From: Castor canadensis
Lineage: Eukaryota; Chordata; Mammalia; Rodentia; Castoridae
Length of the DNA: 64,000 bases
Assembly (NCBI RefSeq): GCF_047511655.1
Contig: NC_133399.1
Coordinates: forward strand, 5,645,333 to 5,709,332
Direction: 5' to 3'
In this document: positions 1 through 14,224 of the stretch, piece by piece
Position numbering within the stretch: position 1 is the first letter of the stretch
Layout: every line of letters starts with the position of its first letter
Notes under the pieces: generated by a model
Seen by the model: only the letters and a program-made list of their open reading frames with translations
Told to the model about the DNA's origin: nothing
Databases searched by the model: none
Position numbers and translations under genes: made by a program

Positions 1-136
1 GGAGTTAATTCCTAACAAGCTAAAGGTACTTGGTAAAGTAGACAGGCTGGCTTTTGGTGAAGGATGGTCCCTGGAAGGGTCACTAGATAAAATGGTGGTC
101 AATGAAGTTTATAAAGTTTACAAAGTAATTGTACAA
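1..136 (+). pseudogene. Possible retroviral gag-like fragment at window edge
   Basis: Frame 2 is open from 2 to the A-run at 136 and contains a FGEGWSLEGSLDK-type stretch reminiscent of the matrix region of gammaretroviral gag (pattern F-G-x-G-W-x-x-E-G). Only about 45 residues are in the window. A 14-bp A run follows, so it could instead be the tail of another retroposed sequence. Weak assignment. Confidence 0.2.
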
Positions 137-380
137 AAAAAAAAAAAACCCTAACACCCAGGAAAATGGGAAAAGCCAAGAGGCTAAAATTGGTCTTCAA
201 AAACCAGACTGTGTTGTTTATTTAAATTCAGACACAATTTATCGGGCATCCTGATGGAGGAATGAGGCTCAGCACTAACTGAGCTTTTACAAAAAATAAC
301 ATATGAAGGATGGACTTGCAGTGATAATATAAGATCTGGTCTGACTTAAAAGAAAAGCAATATTGCAAAAAGGAAAAGAT
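137..380. other. No recognised feature
   Basis: A-run then AT-rich flank of L1-1. Open frames here are antisense shadows. Confidence 0.5.
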
Positions 381-1778
381 GGAGATTCCAAGATGGCAGC
401 TAGAGGGAGGAAGCAAAAAGCATGCCTCCTGAAGTAAAATCTTGGAGAGATGCTGGACATACACCTTACAGGAAAAACCACCAAGAACAGGCAAAACTTT
501 GACTCCTCCACACCTCCAGCCTGCGCACAGCATTTCCACTTCACATTAAATGGAAAAACCAGGAGGGCTCCCACACCTCTGCCAGATGCCAGGCTGCTTG
601 GGATGAAGCAGACCAGAAGGTGAGCTAAATGGCACATGGTAGTCCCACAGACAACCCTGGGCAAGATCAGCATAGTACCCTGGACAGACCGACCCCTACC
701 CAGTGAAAAAAGAAAAAAACTGAATAATAAACAATAACAATAAAAAAGACACATACCAAAGAGGGCATGGCACCCTGAGCACAGAAGGGGAAGAGGGGAA
801 AATCTCTCATGGAACTATAAATAAACAAGCTGGCCAGAGAAGGCAGGAGTGGCAGCAGAACATGCCCAGCAACCAGGAGCGGTAAAGCTTGTAAAAGTGG
901 CAGTGGGAGGAAAACTCCACATGAGAGGAGGGCAGGCCCACTTTCCACATGAACTGTAAATAAACACACAGGCCTGAGAAAGCAGGTGCAGTGTCACCTC
1001 ACCCAGTGTGCTTGGAAAGGGAAAGCTTGTAGCAGTGGTGGTTGCACCCAGAAGAACTCTTAAGTAAACAAAGCCTGTGGGGCTAGATGAGTGTTAAGCT
1101 CACTCCTGAGATCTGCATAAATAAAGCCTCCAGCAACCCCAGGCTGACAGCGGCGGGCAGGTGAGCCACAGCCTCAATAGTCATTCAAAGAACAGTCCCC
1201 AGACACTTTTTTCTCCCTAAATTGATGAGACAACAACCAAAATATGCCTGCATGCTGAAAAATTTACTAAAACTGTATTGCATTTGGACTTGGGACATTT
1301 TGTGGTGTTTTTTTATTTTGGTTTGGTTTGGTTTTTTTTCCCCTTTGATGAGACAATGACAGAACAACTTCTGAGACACCATCTCCAGGATTGGAGGCTG
1401 AAGGACTAACACCAAAATTATTAATACTGAAACACTATAACCTTGAACTTTGAGATTTTTAAATTTTATTAATTTATTACTTCTATTTTTTTAATTTAAT
1501 TTATTTTTTTCCTCAATCATCTCTCTGTCTCTCTAATACCGGTTCAGCTTACTATTGATCAGTACACTATCTCTCCCTGTTTATATCTTTGAAACATTTT
1601 TTGTTTGTTTGTTTGGTTTGTTTTTGTTTGTTTGTTTACTTGTTTTTCCCTCTTTCTTTAACTTCTTTGCTTTCCCTCTCCTCTCACCCTTCCATTCTAA
1701 ATATCACCATTGTTATTATTACAAGCTAGAAAATACTTAATCGCACACAGTACAAGGACAATAACAACACCAAGGGCA

Positions 1779-2971
1779 ATGACGGGAACACAGAAAAAAC
1801 AGGAAAATCAGTTTCCCCACAGCAAAAAATAACTACAGGAACAGAGGGAAATGAAGAAAACAGATACTCAGATCCAGACTCCAACAAAATGAAGATAAAC
1901 TATGCCAAAGAACCCAATGAAGCCAATAAGGAAAATCTAAAAGAAGAAATACTACAGGTAATCAATGAGAATTTTATAGAGATGATACTGGATATGGTCA
2001 ACCAAAATATACAGGAAACACTCAAGAAAGTCCATGACAACAAAAATAGAGAATTTGAGAAAGCACAAGAAGAAATAAAAGAAACCATAGAAGCACTGAC
2101 TAAACACAAAATTGACACAAAGAAAACAATTAGTAAAGAGATAAATGAACTCGGGCCAAAATAGACACATTAAAAAGGAAATGACTCAGGAAATGGAAAA
2201 CCTCAGAAAAAAAAAAACGAAACAGAATTGCAAAACAAAATGGAAGGCCAATCCAGCACAATAGAACAAACAGAAGACAGAATCTCAGAACTCGAAGAGG
2301 AAATGATAATTAAAGGAAAAACCAAAGAACTATTAGTTAAACAACTCAAGACCTTTGAAAAGAAAATGCAAGAACTTACTGACTCCATCAAAAGACCCAA
2401 TCTGAGAATCATGGGCACTGAAGAAGGAGAAGAGGTGCAAGCAAAGGGAATACATAATATATTCAACAAAATAATAACAGAAAGTTCCCCAAATCTAGAG
2501 AAATCTATTTCCATACAGATGCAAGAGGCCTCCAGAACACCAAACAGACCAGACCAAAATAGGTCTACCCCATGGCATATTATCATTTAAACAACAAATA
2601 AAGAGACACAAGAAAGAACACTGAAGAGTATAAGAGAGAAAAACCAAATAACATTCAAAGGTAAACCCATCAAAATCACAGCAGACTTCTCAACAGAAAC
2701 ATTAAAATCAAGAAGAGCTTGGGGTGAGCTCTTCCAGGCACTGAATGAAAATAACTTTAACCCTACGATACTGTACCCAGAAAACTACCATTCAAAATAG
2801 AAGGAGAAGTAAAAGTCTTCCAGGATAAACAGAAACTAAAACAATATGTGACGACAAAGCCACCACTACAAAAGATTCTTCAAGGGATTCTGCACACAGA
2901 AAGTGAAACCCAACATAAGCATGAAAGGGCAGGCAGCACCAAACTTCAGGAAAAAGAAAAGCAAGAAAGTA
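1779..2971 (+). pseudogene. L1-1 ORF1 (RNA-binding coiled-coil protein), broken
   Basis: Relic of L1 ORF1, whose trimeric coiled-coil RNA chaperone packages L1 RNA. Start ATG at 1779; an in-frame stop follows after 17 codons. From 1889 another frame carries the charged, helix-rich region (for example KEEILQVINENFIEMILDM), consistent with the coiled coil; this frame stops at 2164. The RRM/C-terminal part resumes from 2228 to 2590 and is then interrupted again. The end is near 2971, judged from the paralogous copy at 42759-43950. Confidence 0.85.
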
Positions 2972-3060
2972 GAGAGTAGCTTCAACTTAGGTACACATAA
3001 TCAAACCTTCAAACAATTAAGACAACTAAATTACAGGAATCACCACATACCTATCAGTAC

Positions 3061-6887
<3,827 letters not shown>

Positions 6888-7221
6888 GGAGGAGAGAGCA
6901 CACAGGGAGGTATGAATATTGATAAGACACCTAAGAAACTAGATAGTATTTGTTGCTCTACGTAGAGATACTAAGCAGATACTTTGGGGCAACTGAGACC
7001 AATAGGAGAGGGGGACCAGGAACTAGAGAAAAGGTTAGTTCAAGAAGAATTAACCTAGAAGGCAACACACATGCACAGAAAATGAATGAGTCAACTCCCT
7101 GTACAGCTACTCTTATCTCAACTGGCAAAAACCCTTGGTCCTTCCTATTATTGTTTATACTCTCTCTTCAACAAAATTAGAGATAAGGGCAAAATAGTTT
7201 CTTCCACAGAGCGAGGAGTTT

Positions 7222-7272
7222 AGGGGGAGAGAGGGAGGGGGTGGGGGCTAAGAGAGGGGGTGGGGAAGAGGG
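7222..7272 (+). other. G-rich tract in L1-1 3' UTR (G4-prone)
   Basis: Several runs of three to five G's within 50 bp. Matching tracts occur in L1-3 (48150-48225) and the old L1 tail (62198-62231), a known feature of mammalian L1 3' UTRs. Confidence 0.75.
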
Positions 7273-7317
7273 AAGAAATGACCCTAACATTGTATGCACA
7301 TATGAATAAAAAAAAGA

Positions 7318-7671
7318 ACCGTTTTGAAGAAGCTTACACATATCTACACACTGTGAACACACCATTAGATGGATGCATAATCTACCCAGTCATTAGTAAG
7401 GGAAACATAAGCATCTCACAACTGTCTCAATAACAGTCCAAGCTTACTGCACTAAACTTTTGGAACAGTTTTTTTTTTTTTTAATGAGCATCAGTTAAAT
7501 TTGTTCTTTTTTTTTTAAAACCTTTAGGTAGGTTCTCCCTGTTTGTGCTCCCTAGATGTAAAGGTGCCAGCAAGCTCGGCATATTTTAATAATCCTAAAT
7601 TGTTTTTTTTATTTCTTTTTATTTTTAATACATAAAAACTTAACTGAAGGAGTGTATTAAACCTTACATCC
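7318..7671. other. Spacer between L1-1 and L1-2, nothing recognised
   Basis: T-rich runs only. The part at 7600-7650 is A-rich on the minus strand and may be the tail of L1-2. Confidence 0.4.
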
Positions 7672-9671
7672 TTTGCAATTCTGTTTCATTCTTTTTTTCT
7701 GAGGTTTTCCATATCCTGAGTCATTTTCTCTTAATGTTGTCTATTTTTGACCTGAGTTCATTTATCTCTTTATTAATCATGTTCTTAGTGTCACTTTTGT
7801 GTTTAGACAGTGCTTCCATGGTTTCTTTTATTTCTTCTTGTGCTTTCTCAAATTCTCTATTTTTGTTGTCTTGGAATTTCTTGAGTGTCTCCTGTACATT
7901 TTGGTTGACCATATCCAGTATCATCTCTATAAAATTCTCATTGAGTACCTGTAGTATTTCTTCTTTTAGATTGTTCTTATGAGCTTCAGTGGGTTCCTTG
8001 GCATAATTTATCTTCATTTTGTTTCAGTGTGGATCTGAGTATCTGTTTTCCTCATTTCCCTCTGGTTCCTGTACTAATTTTTTGCTGTGGGGAAACTGGT
8101 TTTCCTGTTTTTTCTGTCTTCCCATTATTGCCCTTGATGTTGTTATTGTCCCTGTACTGTGTGCATTTAAGTATTTTCTAGCTTGTAATAATAACAATGG
8201 TGATATTTAGAATGGAAGGGTGAGAGGAGATGGAAAGCAAAGGAGTTAAAGAAAAAGGGAAAAACAAATAAACAAATAGAAAAAACAAAACAAACAAACA
8301 AACAAATGTTTCAAAGATATAGACAGGGAGATGTAGTGTACTGATTGACAGTAAGCTGAACAGGCATTAGAGAGACTCAGAGAGGATTGAAAATAAAAAA
8401 TTAAAAATAAAAATAAAAACAAAAAAAAAATAAATGAAAAAAAATCTCCAAGTTCAAATGCAATAAAGTTTCAGTCTTAGTAATTTTTGTGTTAGTTCCT
8501 CAGCCTCCAATTCTGGACATGGTGTCTCAGAAGTAGTTCTGTCATTGTCTCATCAAAGGGGAAAAAGCTAAAACAAAACAAAACAACACAGCACAAAACA
8601 AAACAAAAAAACCCACAAAGTATCCCAAGTTCAAATGCAATACAGTTTCAGTAAGTTTTTCAGCATGCAGATGTAGTTCGGTTGTTGTCTCATCAAAGGT
8701 AGGGAGAAAAAAAAAGAGTCTGGGGACAGTTCTGTGAATGACTATCTAAGACTGTGGCTCACCTACCCGCTGCTGTCAGTCTGCTGTTGCTGGAGGCTTT
8801 ATTTATGCAGATCTCAGGAGTGAGCTTAACACTCATCTAGCCCCACAGGCTTTGTTTACTTAGAGTTCTTCTGGGTGCAACTGCCACTGGTACAAGCTTT
8901 CCCCTTTCCAAGCACACTGGGGGAGGTGACACTGCACCAGCTTTCTCAGGCCTGCATGTTTATTTGCAGTTGACATGGGAAGTGGGTCTTCCCCCATCTC
9001 CTGAGGAGTTTTCCTCCCACCGCCACTTTTACAAGCTTTCCTGCTCCTGATTGCTGGGCATGTGCCACAGCACCTGCCTTCTCAGGCCAGCTTGTTTATT
9101 TACAGCTCACATGGGAAGTGGGTCTTCCCTCCTTTCCTGTGGAGTTTTCCTCCCACTGCTACTTTTACAAGCTTTCCTGCCCTTTGCTGGTGGGCATGTG
9201 CCACCAATCCTGCCTTCTCTGGCTGGCTTATTGTGAGGGATTTCCCCTGCCCCCCTCTTTGGTGCTCAGGGCACCGTGCCCTCTTTGCTATGTGTCTTTT
9301 TTGTTGTTATTGTTTATTATTCAGTTTTTTTTTCTTTTATTCCCTGGATGGTGGGTCAGTCTGTCCAGAGGGCTATGCTGATCTCGTCCAGGATTGTCTG
9401 TGGGAGTACCAAGTGCTGCTTAGCTCACCTTGTGTTCTGCATCTTCCCAAGCCATCTGGGCACTGCCATCTGGTGGTGGTGTGGGAGCCCTCCTGGTTTC
9501 TCCATTTAACGTGAAATGGAGATGCTCCGCACAGGCTGGAGGTATGCAGAAGTCAGTTTTGCCTCTTCTTGGTGGTTTTTCCAGTAAGGTGTCTCTCCGT
9601 CGTCTCTCCAAGATTTTACTTTAGGAGGCACGCTTTCTGTTTCCTCCCTCTAGTTGCCATCTTGGAATCCC
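7672..9671 (-). mobile_element. LINE-1 5' fragment, 3'-truncated, inverted (L1-2)
   Basis: Reverse-strand L1 piece running from the 5' terminus at about 9671 ('gccatcttggaatcc' in plus, i.e. the same YY1-bearing start) through a monomeric 5' UTR into ORF1. An ORF1 piece of 98 codons is open on the minus strand at 8017-7721 (NENFIEMILDMVNQNVQETL). Homology to L1-1 stops near 7672, followed on the minus strand by an A-rich stretch (7645-7600). Ten G's directly precede the element start on the minus strand. L1 copies usually lose the 5' end, so keeping only the 5' end is unusual. Confidence 0.88.
8878..9235 (-). repeat. Tandem ~136-bp monomers in L1-2 5' UTR
   Basis: The L1-2 5' UTR repeats a unit beginning (plus strand) 'gttttcctcccac' at 9008 and again at 9144, a spacing of 136 bp, with an earlier diverged unit from about 8878. 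Each holds 'acttttacaagctttcc' and 'tgtttatttgcagt/acagct'. L1-1 (845-1020) and L1-3 (41880-42060) have about one unit fewer. Rodent L1s are known to carry monomeric 5' UTR promoters; this one is a ~136-bp version. Confidence 0.7.
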
Positions 9672-9679
9672 CCCCCCAC

Positions 9680-10250
9680 TTACTGTTAACCTGAAAATGG
9701 TTCTTAAACTGCTGCTATAAGATTAGTAGGATACTCAAGGTAACAAAAACCAGGGTATTTATTTTCAAGATCTAGTTATAAACTGCTTAGGCTTTTACAC
9801 ATGAATATGTAAACATCTTGAGAACAGTTCTATTATAGAGTCAATGTAAACATTATTACTCTGTTCTAATGCTACTTTTAAGAAAACGGGTTATCAAATT
9901 TATTTCAATCAGATCTCAGTAAGCTGCAGGCATTCATGGTTAACATTCTGGCTTAGACCTGAGGAAAAAAAAAAAAAAGAAAAGAAAAAAGGGAAGGCCA
10001 CAGCCTGCAGCAGAAATCTTGGAATTTGGGTAATTAAAGGAATAACCTTGCATGTTTTATTCTGCCATAAATACAATCTGGAATTTGATCCTCTCTTATT
10101 ATACATGGGTCTATTTCACAAATGGACTTACTTTAACTTGCTTTTATACAACAATAATTTCAAGATTGCTTTCTTTCTTGTTTTTATGCAAATATAAGGT
10201 TCTAAGATATAAAGTTTTATAAATTAATTTCAACAAGTAACATGATATAA
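9680..10250. other. No recognised feature
   Basis: AT-rich unique-looking sequence with an A-rich run at 9963. Confidence 0.4.
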
Positions 10251-10260
10251 AAGATTTTTT

Positions 10261-10355
10261 TTTTGGTCTTTTCTTTTCTTTTTTGGTGCTGGGATCGAAC
10301 CCAAGGCCTCATGCATGCTAGGCAGGCGCTGTACCACCAAGCTACATCCCAGCCC
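10261..10355 (-). mobile_element. ID-type (tRNA-derived) SINE with TSD
   Basis: Minus-strand copy of a BC1/ID-like SINE. The reverse complement starts 'gggctgggatgtagcttggtgg' and carries a B-box GGTTCGATCCC (plus 10291-10301), then an A-rich tail. Flanked by direct repeats aagatttttt(t) at 10251 and 10356. This is the best preserved ID copy in the window. Confidence 0.93.
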
Positions 10356-10670
10356 AAGATTTTTTTAAGAATAAAAAATACCTTAAGAAATGATAAAGAC
10401 CATCTCCATCAGGGGATATAAAACAATTTGTCATAACGGTACAGAGCAAGTTGTCATATAAAGATGGAGCTTATAGATGCTTAAGTAAGTGATTAAGTTG
10501 TCTAAAGTCTCAGAGTTACACCAGGGTTTTATAAGGTCAAACTATGATGTACTGAGGTTAAACTAAAAACTTAATTCTCTAAGCTCATAATAACATAAAA
10601 TATTGTGTTGTCCTTGATAACATTTACAAAAAAAATTGTCTGAAAATGGTTTTTGTTTTGTCAAGATAAC

Positions 10671-11042
10671 TGTCAGGGAATTTTTGGTGCAATAGCTTAA
10701 TCCACAAATTTCATTAACAATGAAGACAGTCATGTTAGGATTAGACCTCTTCCTCTATGCAGATGGCTTACTTTTATCTCCCTGGGTAGATGTCAAGGAC
10801 AGTTGGGCAGACAGTGACCTCACTATAAATTTTCTTTCTTGTTTGCCAAGCAACAATATGCCTCAGTGACCTTCCTGGGACTTTTCCAGTAGCCCTCTAT
10901 ATCTAGCCCAAGCCTGTACTTGGTAATGGGCTCTAACTTTCTTGCTGGGGTCTCCCTCCCCAGAGATCCTGCCTAAACAATAAACCCTGTAGTGGTGTTT
11001 GAGCCATTTCTCTGCCTCTTCCATGCCTCTTGTTTTCTAACA
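10671..11042 (+). mobile_element. LTR (family 2), probably solo
   Basis: 372 bp from TGTCAGG to TTTTCTAACA. Its 3' end carries 'cttgctggggtctccctcc', a polyadenylation signal AATAAA at about 10979 and 'ccctgtagtggtg', aligning with the LTR at 27756-28086. No primer-binding site follows, and no ERV internal sequence is recognisable on either side. No obvious target duplication. Confidence 0.65.
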
Positions 11043-11743
11043 GTTTTTATGAAATTTTCTAGATGACCTCACAGTTAAACAACTGTTGTCTTGGGTGATT
11101 CTAATACAGATTGTACCCTATATGTGCCTGTGACTGAGCTATTTGGGTTTGCTAAAACTGTTCTTTCCCCCCAAAACTGATAAAAATCTAAGGTTTGCTT
11201 TAAGAACAATTAAACCAATATGTATATATGACCTCTGTAAAGCTGGGATGCTGTTGCTGTTTCGTGTAAATTAAATATTTCTATGTTTTTCAAGTATAAC
11301 AAGCCTTCTAAAATACAAAATTCAAATAAACACGGTAACAAAAGTTAACAGTACTGATAAAAGGTTTTGTTAGTTGCTAAACTGCCAATCAAAATTTTAG
11401 CCATGACTCTTAAGTTATTGTCATTACAGTTCTGATCCTTCTGGGACATTTACAATCAAGTCCATAAAACAAATGACTCTAATAACTACTTATTTGTAAA
11501 CCAGGTTAGCTTTTAGACACCTGCTATGGTTAAATTTTGTTTTGTATTGTTTTTGTCTAGAAGCCCTCTGCCTGAGAGCCACTCTTCCTAAGATTCTTTG
11601 TTGCTTAAATTTGGCCAGAAGGGTCTACTTGGCACTGACTCCCACCTGATCTGCTCATTATTCCTCCAACCCCAGGACATGGGACCCAAATCAAACAAAC
11701 AAACAAAATCCAGGAAAGAGAGTCAAATCAAGAAAGATTTTCA
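11043..11743. other. No recognised feature, possible ERV sequence
   Basis: Lies between a family-2 LTR and the 5S relic. It may include decayed ERV internal DNA, but no motif is clear. Confidence 0.3.
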
Positions 11744-11834
11744 GTCTATGGCCCTACCACCCTGAACACGCCCTATCTCATCTGGATTCAGAAGCTAAGC
11801 AGGGTCAGGCCTGGTGAGTACATGGATGGAAGAC
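11744..11834 (+). pseudogene. 5S rRNA pseudogene, 3'-truncated
   Basis: About 91 nt matching the first three quarters of vertebrate 5S rRNA: start 'gtctatggccctaccaccct', 'gaagctaagcagggtcaggc' (internal promoter A-box/IE region), then 'gtacatggatggaagac'. Genuine 5S is about 120 nt and continues with the C-box end; here similarity stops at 11834. Several substitutions in stems and the missing 3' end mean it is not a working gene. It lies in flanking sequence next to ERV relics. Confidence 0.9.
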
Positions 11835-12219
11835 AGATCTTCAGAAGAGACTGCTCAGAGACAAGCAGTTTGGAGACAAAGGGGGAAGTGCCATCAAAGT
11901 TCAAAGGGAGTCACAGATTCCAGACCTCTCAAAAATAAACAAGGCCAGTAGATTAAAGAAATGGTTCTTATGCATGTGTGGCTATCTGGCATTAAAGCCC
12001 TTCCAAACACAAACTCATGTTTTTAGACAGGGTCTTCTACTTAAATAGAGACAAAATAGCTATATTTACTGGCACTAAACATGTCCTTTAATATTTAAAG
12101 ATGGTGATTTTAACGTTATTTTAAATAATGAGTTTTCTTGGACATATATACTAACAGTATATAGTTGCCAAGGTAATTCTACTCAGTTAAAAAAAATACT
12201 GTCTGGATTTAAAAAAAAA

Positions 12220-13133
12220 AAACAACTAAAATGTCCAACCATTAAAACCCCATTGGAGGGGCCCTTTTGTTGTTATCTTATCTACTCCCACCAGAGTTAA
12301 AGTAGCAATGATTGCTCCTTGGATCCACCACAGTGGAGTCAAGCCAGCTTCTCTTGAGTGGAAGTGCATCCCTGATCCAGCTTAACCATGCAGGGTCACA
12401 CTCTGGAACCTAAGCACCTTCCCCTGGCAGGACTCCACTTCCCAGGAAACAACAGGGGACCAAAAACAACTGAACAACAGCCCTGCGCTACTCACCACTG
12501 GAAGGTAACTACGCTATGCATGGGAAAGCTTGAGGAGTCAACTCTCCAACAGGACAAATGGATTATTTTTCACTCCAATTATCTCAGTGTAATGCATTGT
12601 CACCCCTTTTCTGTATCTGAGGCTGTAGTTCTCACCCTAGTCTTTGCCACAGGATTGGCAAAATCTGCCCCTGCTGATTGAGCTCACAGTGAAAGATTTT
12701 TATTAACTCTCTTCTATCTCTTTTGGGCAGGATGCATAATTACTGTTAATTGTTAATTATCTTGTTTAATAGAGGGCTAAATAAACAGCCCTCTTTCACA
12801 AGGGGAAAGCTGTCCCTAACTGCACTTATGGTACCCGAAACCCTGTAAATTTCACTGTACTTAAGCCATCTGATTAATCACAGGGAAAAGTAATTAATAC
12901 AAAAATAGATAAAAAGAGTCTTGACCATGAGAGTCTGATACACCTCAAATTAGTAGCTGTTACCCATGAGATTTCCTCAAAACCAAGCTTTTCAGTCCTT
13001 TTATAAGGAGATGAAAAGTAAATTTTCCATCTCTGCCAAAGCTAAAAACTTGTTCCTCTCACTGGCTGCATCTATAGTCCAGACACTAAATTTCACTTCA
13101 TGCTATGTTTGTGGGGGCCCAACATGAAAGTCA

Positions 13134-13170
<37 letters not shown>

Positions 13171-13842
13171 TATGAAGACAAAAACGGGGTGGCTTAAACA
13201 TTGGCAATTAAAAAGATGACAAATGGCCTCCTGAGTAAATCATCCACAACAATTGTCATCCCACCTGGGCAAAAGAAGGTCCTAGGGCTATCGCACCCCT
13301 ACATATATGCTCAACTACATCATCAGGCTACATACTGTTGTTAAAATTATAACTAATAAAACTAGAAAAGCTCTCACTTTGCTGACAAAACACTAAAATG
13401 CACAATACAGCTATCAAAAGTGCTTGGCTTTAGACTATTTTCTTGTGTCTGAAAAAAAAGTTTGTAAATAATTTTAACCTAAACACCTGCTGCTTACAAA
13501 TTAATGATCAAAAAGGTTATAAAAGAGATCACAGACAAAATGGGAAAGTATGCCCATGTCCCCATCCATAATTGGAGAGGCTGGCAGCCCAATGACCTGT
13601 TTGGAGGATGGTTTTCTGCCTAAGATGGATTCAAAACCTTGTTAGTGACAATGGCCTAATTCTAAAACCATGCCTAATATTGCCTGCCTAATTTCCCTGG
13701 TGCTGTGGTTTATCAAAACTATTATAAAGGCCATTACTTAAAAAATGGCCACACATATAATGATGCTATAAAAATACAAACACCTAAATGAAGATGATTC
13801 TCTTTGACCCTAAATGGGTCTGAGCATCAAAGGGAGGACTAA
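12220..13842 (+). pseudogene. ERV1 relic: integrase end, env SU and TM
   Basis: Internal part of a decayed class I endogenous retrovirus in plus orientation. Around 12235-12380 the translation matches a gammaretrovirus-like integrase C-terminus (…EGP…LLSTPTRVKVA-type strand followed by a WIHHS-type segment). Downstream is an env relic: surface-unit pieces at about 12800-13130 with a conserved CYVCGG-like patch near 13105, and a transmembrane-unit relic at 13430-13800 with a CCLQ-type cysteine pair, a Trp-rich stretch and a hydrophobic membrane span. Frameshifts and stops are present throughout, and a TA microsatellite interrupts it. A purine-rich tract (13827-13840) immediately precedes the LTR. 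It cannot encode a protein. Confidence 0.75.
13136..13167. repeat. (TA)n microsatellite
   Basis: About 15 TA units interrupting the ERV env relic. Confidence 0.97.
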
Positions 13843-14212
13843 TGTAGCAAGGAGGAGAATCAGCAGAAAAGTCTAGGCCTGAGTCCTGAGAAAGTAGCAG
13901 GGAGGTAGGGATGGCATAGCAGAGAGATAAAACTTGAGAAATCTGAACATGAGGAAGATCACATAGCATTAGGGAGGGGAAAGCCAATAGTACTTGAATA
14001 AAGTAGTCAATAAAATTAAACAACCATACATGGATTAGACCTTGCTTTTTCTTCTGTAACCTGCTTGCAAGCATATATAAATTAAGAACACTTTAATCTC
14101 GGGGCTCAGCCTTTGGACATGAGTCCACTGAGTCTATGCTGGCACAATGAAATGTTGCTTCCTGCTAATTGCCTTAAGATTCCCATATCTCAACTAGAAA
14201 ACTCCCACAACA
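13843..14212 (+). mobile_element. ERV1 3' LTR (family 1)
   Basis: 370-bp LTR starting TGTAGCA right after the purine tract and ending CCCACAACA. A TATA-like 'gcatatataaatt' lies at about 14070. It aligns end to end with the minus-strand solo LTR at 25917-26266 ('gtaacctgcttgcaag', 'ctcagcctttgga', 'gagtccactg(a/g)gtct'). Together with the env relic it forms the 3' end of one provirus; its 5' half is missing. The sequence to the right is duplicon A. Confidence 0.85.
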
Positions 14213-14224
14213 CCACAACACTGT

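Noticed and set aside
10291-10301. Functional tRNA gene suggested by the B-box
   Set aside because: The surrounding sequence is an ID-type SINE with A-rich tail and target duplication, not a folded tRNA.
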